Assembly (NCBI RefSeq): GCF_001659605.2
Contig: NC_035170.2
Location: 11,520,817 to 11,584,816, forward strand
From: Manihot esculenta
Taxonomy: Eukaryota > Streptophyta > Magnoliopsida > Malpighiales > Euphorbiaceae
Direction: 5' to 3'
Length of the DNA stretch: 64,000 bases
The notes beneath the pieces are model-generated. The model was not told where the DNA came from. It did no database searches and saw nothing but the letters and a program-made list of their open reading frames with translations. Within the stretch, counting starts at the first letter, position 1, and each line of letters begins with the position of its first letter. Positions 45,195 through 55,909 of this stretch are shown here, piece by piece. A program made the position numbers and the translations under genes.

Positions 45195-48100
45195 GTGATC
45201 CATTAGTGGCAGAGTCAGTCTGCCATCATAGTCCAGTGTTTATAGATGGTAGATGCCTTCCAGCCGACCTTGTGGTTCTAGATTTGACGGATTTTGATGT
45301 CATTCTAGGGATGGATTGGCTATCTGCTTATGGTGCTACCTTGGACTGCAGAGACAAGGTAGTCAGGTTCAGAGATCAGGATGGATCCGAGTTTGTCTTT
45401 AGAGGAGACAGGAGGGGTACGCCGAAAGGTTTGATATCAGCCCTTCAAGCTCGCAGGTTGCTCAAGAGAGGGTGTCAGGGGTTTCTAGCTCATGTTAGAG
45501 AGCTTGACAGTCAAGTTAGGGAACCCGCCTCAGTGCCCGTAGTCAGCGAGTTTCTAGATGTGTTTCCAGACGAGCTCCCAGGACTACCACCTGATAGGGA
45601 GATAGAGTTCGAAATAGAGTTATTGCCTGGTACCAGACCGATCTTTATCCCTCCCTATAGGATGGCACCAGCATAGTTATCAGAGTTAAAAGAACAGCTA
45701 CAAGAGTTGGTAGATAAGGGTTTCATTCGACCGAGTACCTCACCTTAGGGTGCTCCCGTGCTGTTTGTAAGAAAGAAGGATGGATCTCTTAGACTTTGTA
45801 TCGACTACAGGCAGTTGAACAAAGTCACTACCAAGAATAAGTATCCTCTACCCAGAATCGACGATCTATTTGACCAGCTAGCAAGAGCAGGTTGTTTTTC
45901 TAAAATATATCTGAGATCAGGTTATCACCAGTTGAGAATCAGGGAAGAGGATATACCAAAGACAACATTCAGGACCAGATATGGGCATTATGAGTTCTTG
46001 GTAATGCCGTTCGTGTTAACTAATGCCCCTACAGCATTCATGGATCTCATGAACAGAGTTTTCAGACAGTATCTGGATCACTTTGTTATTGTCTTTATAG
46101 ATGATATTTTGGTGTATTCCAGAAATGCAGAGGAGCATGCCCATCATCTAAGGATAGTTCTGCAGACCTTGAGAGAGCATGGCTTGTATACCAAGTTCTT
46201 CAAGTGTGAGTTCTGGCTGAGGAGCATTTCTTTCTTGGGGCATGTTGTGTCAGACCAAGGAATAGCAGTGGACCCCAAGAAGATAGAGGCTGTAGCTAGC
46301 TGGCCTAGACCCACCACAGTGACAAAGATTAAGAGCTTTCTGGGTTTAGCAGGCTACTATAGGAGGTTCATTCAGGACTTCTCTAAAATTGCTACTCCTA
46401 TGACCAGATTAACCAGGAAAAACCAGAGGTTTATTTGGTCTGACCAGTGTGAAGAGAGTTTTGAAGAGCTAAAGAAGAGATTGACTTCAGCACCGGTGTT
46501 AGCTCTGCCTATCAGCAATGAAGACTTCACAGTGTTTTGTGATGCGTCCCGAGTGGGACTGGGTTGTGTGTTGATGCAGAATGATAGAGTGATTGCTTAT
46601 GCTTCTAGACAGCTGAAGAAGCATGAGATAAACTATCCTACACATGACCTTGAGATGGCAGCTGTGATCTTTGCACTCAAGATGTGGAGGCATTACCTCT
46701 ATGGGGTTAAATGTGAGATTTTCACAGATCATAAGAGCTTGCAGCACATCTTGAGTCAGAGAGAGTTGAATTTGAGACAGAGGAGATGGATAGAACTGCT
46801 TAGTGACTATGATTGCAAGATCCAGTACCATCCGAGTAAGGCAAATGTTGTGGCAGATGCCCTAAGCCAGAAATCACTTGGCAGTTTGTCCCACATCTCA
46901 GTAGAGAGGAGACCGGTGGTGAGGGAGTTCTATAAGCTCGTTAATGAAGGGCTACAGTTAGAGTTATCTGGTGCAGGTGCTTTGATAGCTCAGATGAGAG
47001 TTACACCCGTGTTTCTGGAGCAGGTAGCTCAGAAACAGCATGAGGACCCAGAGTTGGTCAAGATTGCCAGGACTGTTCAGTCAGGCAAGAGTGATGAGTT
47101 CAGATTTGACGACAAAGGGATCCTCCGCTACGGGAACAGATTATGTGTACCAGATGACATAAGTCTGAAGGGAGACATTATGAGGGAAGCTCATAATGCC
47201 AAGTATAGTGTTCACCCTGGAGCCATCAAGATGTATCAGGATCTAAAAAGGGTTTATTGGTGGCCAGCTATGAAGAGAGAAGTGGCACAGTTTGTGTCAG
47301 CCTGCGAGGTATGTCAGAGGGTGAAGCTGGAACATCAGAAGCCGGCTGGAATGCTTAACCCACTGCCGATTCCAGAGTGGAAATGGGAGAATATAGCTAT
47401 GGATTTTGTAGTGGGCTTACCGGCAACGTCCAACAGGTTAGACTCCATATGGGTGATTGTGGACCGACTAACTAAATCTGCTCACTTCATCCCTGTCAGG
47501 AGTGGCTACTTTGTGGACAAATTGGCACAGGTGTATGTTGAGGAAGTTGTCAGGCTGCATGGGGCTCCCGTTTCAATAGTGTCAGATAGGGGACCCCAGT
47601 TCACCTTCAGGTTTTGGCAGAGTCTGCAGGATGCTATGGGCACAAGGTTGGACTTTAGCACTGCTTTCCATCCACAGACTGACGGACAGTCAGAGAGGAC
47701 CATCCAGACCATAGAGGATATGCTCAGAATGTGTGTGCTAGATTTTGGCAGTTCTTGGAGGCAGCATCTACCCTTAGTGGAATTTGCCTACAATAACAGC
47801 TATCATGCTAGCATAGGGATGGCTCCATATGAAGCTCTTTATGGGAGGAAGTGCAGGTCACCTGTTTGTTGGGAAGAGGTTGGAGAGAGGTCCTTGGTAG
47901 GGCCTGAGTTGGTAGAGATTACCAACAGAGTCGTGCCCATTATCAGAGAGAGACTCAAGACTGCTGTTAGTCGGCAGAAGAGCTATGCAGATGTCCACAG
48001 AAAGCATATAGAATTCCAGGAAGGTGATCTGGTATTGCTTAAGGTGTCTCTAATGAAAGGGGTGGTTCGTTTTGGGAAGAAAGGTAAGCTAGCTCCACGG

Positions 48101-48442
48101 TACATCAGACCCTTTGAGATTTTGCAGAAGGTCGGGAATGTGTCGTACAAGTTAGATTTACCTGCTTCTATGGAAAGAATCCATCCGGTTTTCCATGTTT
48201 CTATGCTACGGAAGTTTGTGTCAGATCCGGGAAAGGTTCTTAGTGAACCAGATGTAGAGATCCTTGGAGATCTCACCTATGTAGAGCAGCCAGTACGGGT
48301 CGATGACACTCAGATCAGAAAGTTGAGAAACAAGGAGATCCCGATGGTGAAAGTCCTTTGGAACCACCATAATATAGAAGAGTGTACCTGGGAGACACGG
48401 GAGTCTATACTCCAGCAATACCCCTACCTCTTTTCAGGTTAG
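45195..48442 (+). pseudogene. Ty3/gypsy protease (3' part), RT, RNase H, integrase, chromodomain of the outer element
   Basis: Resumes in the protease (DLTDFDVILGMDWLS). Stops are at 45677-45679 and at TAG 45746-45748 (the Trp of TSPWGAP). An 894-codon frame (45758-48442) follows with RT, RNase H, integrase (D, D, E all visible) and a chromodomain tail ending QQYPYLFSG. In RT the motif-A catalytic Asp of KIDLRSGYH is Tyr (codon 45908-45910), and PFGLTNAP reads PFVLTNAP, so RT is inactive. The ORF's apparent start at 45758 is a GTG inside the polyprotein, not a real start. Confidence 0.92.
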
Positions 48443-48548
48443 AGTTTTTGTTCCTTTTTATTATTGTTGTTTTTATGCTATGCTATGTTCATGTTATGGC
48501 TTATAGTATACATGTGATAGAGAGGAACATTCGGGGACGAATGTTCTT

Positions 48549-48560
48549 AAGGGGGGGAGA
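48549..48560 (+). other. Polypurine tract before LTR H
   Basis: AAGGGGGGGAGA adjoins the LTR start. The 100 bases between the pol stop and this tract are untranslated. Confidence 0.88.
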
Positions 48561-48561
48561 A

Positions 48562-50750
48562 TGTAATACCCGGCTAGACACCGGCACTAGAATTCCTACT
48601 TTCCGGCGGAATCTCCATTGGAATCTGGACTTCCCGGATGTTGGAGCCTTCCAGAGGGGTAAAACAAAGGTTTTTCAAAATGTTTTTATAGGTTTTTATG
48701 GTTTGATTAAGAAAATTGAGTTTTGAAAAGAAAAAGACCAAGGAGGCAAATTGCAGGTTCGACCGCCGAAAGAGAAGTTCGGCCGCCGAACATTGCATGG
48801 TTTCGCATGCAGCTTTGGCCGCCGAAGGGGAGTCGGTTGGCCACCTATAAAAGCTCCTTTGACCGGAAATGGGGTGTGTTTTCTCTCTCTTTTCGTGCAA
48901 AGGTGAGTTTGTGATCTCCTTTGGCTGTTTTCACCATGTACTTGAAATTATGCAAGCTTTATTGAGTTTTTAACTTGTGTTTTTGAAGTTTTGAGCAAAA
49001 GAAGGCAAAGTTGAGAGTTTTGGAGATTTTGGATCGTTTTCTCCGAGTTAGGACCATCGATCCTCTCAATCTTCAAGAGGTAAGCATGGATCCTCACCTC
49101 CCCTTATGTTTTAAGCATGTTTTAAAGAGTTTAAGGGAGTTCTATGGTATGGTTTAAGTAGATCTAGAGGTTTAAAGGGTATATTGCTCATATGTCTTAC
49201 TTGATGCTTTGATGATGTTTGTGGAGTTCAAACTAGTGTTTAAGCGCCTATATGCATGGTTAAGGGTATATGCATGGTTATGAGAGGTTGGTTGCATGTT
49301 GAGAGTGTTTGGTTTGGTTTTGGAGGCTGAGTGTGCATGTTTGACCCGACTTCTGCCTTCATGGCGAGCTCATGTTCGGCCGCCGAAGCAAGGTTCGGCC
49401 GCCGAACCCCTTGAGGAGGTTGTTTTCGCCGCCTAAACTCGCCCCCGAAAGTTTGGACTTTCGGCTCTAGAGGGGAGTTTTGGCCGCCGGACATGCCGCC
49501 GAAGGTGGGTGACTTTCGGCTCTGGAAAGTCCTTCAGCCCCCGAACCTTGCCCCCGAAAGTTTAGACTTTCGGATCTGGAAGGGACTTTCGGCCGCCGAA
49601 GGTGCCGCCGAAAGTGCATGAGTTTCGGATCTAGAGAGGGGTTCAGCCGCGAAGGTGCCGCCGAAAGTCCCCTGTCTAGCCTTCCTTTGCCCATTTTTCC
49701 ATGCATGTTTATGATGTTTTAGGGGGTTTTGGGGAGATGTTTATAGCTATGTTAGAGTATGTTCGGTCCCTCATTTGAGTCCACCTGTGTAGCTACAGAC
49801 CCGAGGAACCCAAGAGGACCACAGAGTTAGAGATACAGAGACTGCCCAGTAGTTGCTAGAGGTGAGTGGAACTGAACTGTGTTTTACATAAATGCAAAGT
49901 TTTGAGCATGAGTCATGCATCATAAATGCCATGTTATACTAGGGTGTATTGCATTAGTGTTCACGAAGGTGATGCATTGCATTGTTTATTGTCGATGGGA
50001 TGGACAACATGGAGACCCTTTAGCCCTCTGATTATTATTTCCATGTAACAGAAGTCCTGAGGAGCTCTTTGAGAGCCGGGCACAGTGTATATTGTATGTA
50101 ACAAAAGTCCTGAGGAGCTCCTTTGAAGGCCAGGCACAGAGCAGAGGGATTTTTGGGTCAGTCCATCCATGATGTGCTTTACTTATGCTATGACGCATTT
50201 CATGATAGCATGTTTTATTAAATGTTTTTATTGTTATGCTCACTGGGCTCTAGTAGCTCACCCCTCTCCCTACCCCCATGTTTTTAGGGCCTGAGAGAAG
50301 ACAGAGTAACAGCAAGGGTAAAGGTTTATGTAATCGTATAGAGTAGTGGACATGATATATTGTACACAGAGATAATGTAATGTATAGAGATGATGTAATG
50401 TATATGGAGATAGTATTGTGCTTGGCCCTAGAGTATGTTATCCCTTATGTGCATGATCATTTCTTTATGTCTTATTGTATTTTATGATGAGAACTAAGCT
50501 TGATATTTGATTAGGACCCATCTAGGGCATATGATGAGAGCTCTAGTATGTGGTTTTATGTTTACAGAGTTAGTGCATGCACAGGTCAAGCTTGGTAAAT
50601 GCAAAAGTTCAAAATTTTTATGGAAATGTATGATCATGTATGGGATTTACCAGGTACACAGAGTGCACAGTAGGCTTGCTACGGGTTCCGGCGACCTTAA
50701 GTCGACCTGAATCCTAGCGCTGGTAGCGGTCCGGTTTCCAAGTCGTTACA
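48562..50750 (+). repeat. LTR H: 3' LTR of the outer plus-strand element
   Basis: About 2.19 kb, pair of LTR E. TATA box 48846-48853. Splice-like signals: donor 49080-49081, acceptor 49791-49792, donor 49862-49863 and acceptor 50286-50287. Slot repeats at 50045-50140. Followed by the target duplication AACAC. Confidence 0.93.
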
Positions 50751-50755
50751 AACAC

Positions 50756-51316
50756 CAACAATAAAAAACTCTTCAAACCATTGTAAAACTAGGGGATATT
50801 ATCGATTCTTTTCCTGATGCTCCTTTTGCTCTTTTTCTTTCTCCGTAAAATTATTCACTTCTTTGCTCTTTACTTTATATTTGGCTTATTGCCTAGAAAA
50901 TATTAAATTTTCGCGTTTAATTATAATTATAGCCAAAACTCTCAATTTTGAATAATAAAACTTCAACTTTTAAATTTATTATAATTATAATCAATCTCTT
51001 AGATAATTTGTCAAATTTAATAGAAAAGTCTAAAATTTTATGCTTAATCATGATTATAACTAAAACATTTAATATTATACCTAAAATTTTTAGTTTTTTA
51101 TAATTATAACCAATTCTTAAAATAATTTTGGTCAATTTTGAATTAGTTCAAGTGACCATGTATTATTTTATTTACTTTTTTAAATATTTAGTTAAATCTA
51201 TGTAACTAATTCTTTAACTTCAATTTACCACATATTCTAAAAATACTTAACTCATTATTTTATCTTTAATTTGAAGCTAGAAATTTTAAAGTTTAAATTA
51301 GATATTAGAATAATAA
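50756..51316. other. AT-rich intergenic DNA
   Basis: Contains loosely repeated TTTATAATTATAACCAA-like phrases in direct order. No gene. Confidence 0.5.
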
Positions 51317-53633
51317 TGTAATACCCGGCTAGACTCCGGTATCGGAATTCCTACCGTCCGATGGAATTTCCAATGTCGGAGACCTCTAGAAGGGTAAAAT
51401 CATGTTTTCATGAAATGTTTTAATGTATTTTATGGTTTTAAGCAAAAAAGAAATTAAGTTTTGAATGAAAATAACCTTTAGAGGAAGACTCAGGTTCGCC
51501 GCCGAACCTCAGGTTCGGCTGCCGAACATGCATGCACTTCGGGAGTGCTTTAGGCCCCCGAAGGCATAAGTGAGGGAAGTCCAGGTTTGGCCGCCGAACC
51601 TTATGTTCGGAGGCACGTTAGGCCCCCGAAAGTGGCCTGGCTAGCCACCTATATAAGGGTCCCCATGTCCGAACGGGTGAGCTTTTTCTCCCCGTTTTCG
51701 GCCAAGGTGAGTTCTCCACAGTCCCTCATCGATTTTGAGCTTCTTCCTTCAGATCTTCATGATTTTCTTATGAGTTTTCACTTGGTTTAAAGATATTTGA
51801 GCAAAAGAGCAAGTTTTGAAGCTTGGAGACTAAAGAGTTGGTTTCTCCCCACCTCCAAGCTAGGATCGTCTTTCCTCTCGATCTTCAAGAGGTAAGCTTA
51901 GATCCAACCTTCCTTGTATGTTTTAAAAAATTTTTTATGAAGATCTATGGGGTAGAAATGCATATTTAGGTTATTTTAAGTTTATGGGTTTTTATGTTGA
52001 GTTTTGAACAATGTATGTTGAATATGTATGTTTGATGTGTTGTAGTTGGGGTTTAAGTTAGTTGAGACCCCTATGTGCTTGTTGGCTTGAGTTTGCATGT
52101 TGTAGACTAGGTAAATGCATGTTGAATGAGTTGGGAGGCTTTTGTGCATGTTGGAGCTGAGTTTCTACCCTTTGGGAGAACTCAGGTTCGGCAGCCGAAG
52201 GCTCTTTCGGCCGCCGAACCTGCCTGTGGTGGCCAACTTTTGGCTGCCGAACCCTGCCCCTGAAAGTGGACTTTCGGCTCTAGAAGGGAGTTTCGGCCGC
52301 TGAAGGTGCCGCCGAACATGCATGAGTTTCGTCTCTGGAGGGAACCTTCGGCCGCCGAAAGTGCCGCCGAAGGTGCATGACTTTCGGCTCTGGAGGGACT
52401 TTCGGCCGCCGAACCTACCGCCGAAAGTGCCCTGTTCAGCCTTCTTTTGCATGATTTATGTGATTGTTTCATGGTGTTTTAGGGGATTTTTGGGGAGTAT
52501 TTTAGAGTCATGTTCATGTATGTTTGGTCCCTCATCTGAGTCCACCTGTGTAGGTTCAGACCCGAGGAACCGAGGACCCCAGCAGTGAGTCAGCTGCTTC
52601 AGAGTCTTGTCAGAGCTAGCCTAAGGTGAGTGGAATAACTCTTTATGCTTTAAAGTAAATAAATTAGTTCTTAGCATGATTCATGCATCATGAATGCCAT
52701 GAGATATATTAGGGTGCTTGCATTAGAATTCACGAATATGTTGCATTGCATAATATGATGATGATGTGGATGGGTATTGGATGATCCTTTAGTCCTCGTA
52801 TGATATGATGTGATATGATATGGTATGGTATGGAAGTCCAGGTCGAGGCCCATTCTACGGCCCTGGCACTATGGTAAGAGAAAGACCAGGTCGAGGCCCA
52901 TTCTACGCCCCTGGCATTATAGGAATGTTATGTTATGTATGTTATGTTAAGAGAAAGACCAGGTTGAGGCCCATTCTACGCCCCTGGCACTATTGGGTAT
53001 GTTGAGGACTATTGGTGACAAAACCATCCTTGATGTGACTTGTCTGTGATGTGATGCATTCCATTATAGCATATGATTTAAGTGTTTTATTATTCTGCTC
53101 ACTGGGCTCTAGTAGCTCACCCCACTCCCTTAACCCCTGGTTTGCAGGTACGGGATAGACTAGGAGGTCAAGAAGAGTAAAGTCATGGTCATGTAATAGC
53201 TAGTGGTGGACATGATAAATATTGAAATGTAATGAATAGTATTAATTAGTTACGTAATTTAATGATGTTATTGAGGATTATAGTTGTGCTTGACCCTAGT
53301 TTGCATGTTAATCCCTTTGTTTACACGATCTTTCAAATGTAATGGTTTAATGATCTTTTAAGTAAACCAAACTCACTATATGTTATGTTACCCCATTGGA
53401 GCTTTGTTGAGGACTCCAGTGTGGGGTTGATGATTATGTATATGAATAGTTCATGCATAGGTTGAGTTTGGTGATTGAATGAAAAGAAAAGTTCAAAATT
53501 TTTATGTATGTGTTGATCATGTATGGGATTAAACAGGTATACAGGATGAATGTTTGGCTTGCTATGGGTCCCGGCGGCCTTAAGCCGATCTGGATCCTAG
53601 TGCCGGTAGCGGTCCGGTTTCCGGGTCGTTACA
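51317..53633 (+). mobile_element. LTR I: 5' LTR of the right-hand plus-strand Ty3/gypsy element
   Basis: TGTAATACCCGGC to GGTCGTTACA, about 2.32 kb, followed by a primer-binding site (GATTGGTATTAG, one mismatch to the usual TATCAG). LTR A subfamily. TATA box 51650-51657. Splice-like signals: donor 51893-51894, acceptor 52552-52553, donor 52626-52627 and acceptor 53146-53147. Three slot repeats (CCCATTCTACGCCCCTGGCA type) at 52835-52990. The matching 3' LTR is outside the window. Confidence 0.93.
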
Positions 53634-53902
53634 GATTGGTATTAGAGCCCTAGGTTCATATGGTCGGACCTAGAGTTTCGGGCTCATAGAGGTTATAGAA
53701 GGTCAAGCACAATAGGAAAATCATGTCCACTAGGATAGGATGTAGAGTCCTGTCTTGAATGATGATGTGGAATGCCATGATTATATGCATGTGCATTAAT
53801 GATATGCTTGTATGTGATGTATGTGATGCGGGTTCATGTGTTTTCACATGAACCATTTCATGCTAATGTTTATGTGATGTGTGCTGTTTTTCAGTGAACA
53901 GG
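53634..53902 (+). other. Primer-binding site and gag leader
   Basis: Primer site at 53634-53647, then untranslated leader up to the gag ATG at 53903. Aligns with the inverted leaders at 3979-4235 and 42634-42904. Confidence 0.85.
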
Positions 53903-55909
53903 ATGAGAGGAACTCGTCGATCTGCACGATTGACTGGAGTACCACCGGAGGATGAGGGCATGAGTGCCCGTCCCCCTGCATTGTCAAGGGCAATGTCTAG
54001 CAGGTCTAGCAGGGAAAGAGCAGTGAGAGACCCTAGAAGGTCTTTGGATATGAATAGAAGCAGATCAGTAAGGGGAATAGTTCAAGGAGGAGTGTCAGAG
54101 GATGTAGGGGATGATATGGACGTGGATTAGAGGAGGGATGGCAGTCTTGGAGTGAGTATGTCGGAAGAGGGCATGGGAGAGTCCCAAGGAGGCACTCAGG
54201 CCTCGAGATTTGTTCAGCCACCCCAGTACCCACCCTTTTCTCAGAATCCTAGGTATTTGATGGGAGGTACATCGGATTACCCCAGCTTTAGCCCTTACCA
54301 CTCTCATATGCCATACCCACCATACCCACAGTATCCTATGTACCCACCCCCGTCCTTCTACCCAGGTACAGCAAACCTTACCCCAGGGGATGCTGCACCT
54401 CCTCCACCACCAGCAGCACCTACTGTCCTAGAAACCCAAATGCCTAAACATAGCTCATCTGGAGGGAGCAAGGTCAAGATGACCGACTACATAAAGCTGG
54501 GTGCTCCCCAGTATGAAACCGGTGATGACCCGTTTGTGTATCTTGAGAGGGTTAGAACGATTACAGATGAGATAGAAGCTGATGACAGTAGAGCCATTCA
54601 GATGGCCGGGTTCACACTAAAATGCAAGAAGGCCCGAGAGTGGTTCAAGAACTATGTGAACCCGAGATTGGACAGCCTATCATGGGAGGAGTTTGCAGGA
54701 TGGGCTTTCCCTGACAGTTCAAGGGAGCTAAAGATGATTGAATTTGAGCAGTTAAGGCAGTTAGATGAGATGAGTGTGGATGAGTATACAGACAGATTCT
54801 TGGAGCTGTTGCCGTTTGCTGGGCAGAATCTGGATACAGATCAGAAGAAGTCAAGGAGGTATATCATGAGGCTCCATTCAAGGTATTCCTCCTTGATTCA
54901 GTCAGTAGAGAGGGAGAGTTTCCATGCCATTGTGGATATGGCTCGGAGGATGGAGGCTAGTGCAATCATCGAAGGGAAAGTTAAGCAGTCAGTAGCACAG
55001 CCTTCTGGTTCCAAGACCCCAGGTGGGGGAAGGTTAGACCTTTCTTCTCTGAGTGCAGTAGCTTCAGACAGTAAAAAGTGGAGTAAGGCCAAGTCTAAGA
55101 AGAACAAGTTCTGGAGCAAGATCAAGTCAGGTCTGGGATTGGGAAGTGGCTCGAGCTCAGGTGCAGATAATGCAGTATGTAGGAAGTGTGGGAAGCCGCA
55201 CAAGGGTGTATGTCTGGTTGGGACGACAGCCTGCTTCAGATGTGGGCAGGAGGGACACATGGCTCGGGAGTGTCCTAGAGTAGCTTTTATGGCACAGTCT
55301 CAGCAGACAGCCTCTGGTAGTGTGGCTCAACCAGTAGCTCCAGCCGCAACTCAGGCCAGTGGCAAAGGTAGAGGGAGAGGGGCAGCCTCTTCTTCAGTGG
55401 GTTTCAGAGGTGAAGGTCCATCAGCCCCAGCACGGATCTTCACAATGACACAGCAGGAGGCAAATGCATCAAACACCGTGGTGGCAGGTAATCTCATCAT
55501 TGGTTGCTCATATGTTTATGCCTTAATGGACCCTGGTGCATCTCATTCTTTCATTGCTCCGAGGGCCGTCAAGAGGTTGGGTTTGATGGTCTCCGGGTTA
55601 GAGTGTCCCCTATGGGTCAGTGGACCCAAGTGTGACCCGTCAGTGGCAGAGTCAGTCTGCCAGTATAGTCCAGTTTTTGTTGAGGGAAGATGCCTTTCAA
55701 CCGACCTTGTGGTTCTAGATTTGACAGATTTTGACGTCATTCTAGAGATGGATTGGCTATCTACCCATGGAACTACCTTGGATTGCAGAGACAAGGTAGT
55801 CAAGTTCAGAGGTCAGGATGGGTCAGAGGTTGTCTTCAGTGGAGACAGGGGGAGTACACCTAGAGGTTTGATATCAGCCCTTCAGGCTCGTAGGTTGCTC
55901 AGGAGGGGT
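53903..55909 (+). pseudogene. Ty3/gypsy gag-protease
   Basis: ATG at 53903 (MRGTRRSARLTGVPPEDEG), stop TAG at 54128-54130 where other copies have Gln, then open to 55909. The gag core has a four-residue in-frame loss at WEEF/AGWAFP compared with the copy at 41762-42085. A Cys-rich CRKCGKPHKGVC precedes the knuckle CFRCGQEGHMAREC. The protease has LMDPGASHSFI, while its second motif reads VILEMDWLS instead of VILGMDWLS. Split at 55909 by solo LTR J; continues at 58278. Confidence 0.92.

Larger units (their letters stand above)
33332..50750 (+). mobile_element. Plus-strand Ty3/gypsy element (Tekay/Del-like) with internal insertion and deletion
   Basis: Both ends are intact: LTR E (33332-35552) and LTR H (48562-50750), with the target duplication AACAC at 33327-33331 and 50751-50755. 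Only 57 bases of its leader remain after LTR E. The sequence then passes into an inverted element (35610-45194) and resumes in protease at 45195. Its entire gag and the protease start are missing. Internal order PR-RT-RNase H-IN-chromodomain identifies a chromovirus. Confidence 0.9.

Noticed and set aside
45758..45760. Pol start codons at 45758 and 40324
   Set aside because: These are GTG and TTG codons inside a continuous polyprotein frame (LFVRKKDG), opened only by the upstream TAG; they are not initiation sites.
46499..46831. Antisense ORFs inside pol (also 38009-type, 47506-47712, 47983-48276, 54645-55803 and 59454-59749)
   Set aside because: Shadows of the pol and gag reading frames on the other strand; identical shadows recur in each copy.
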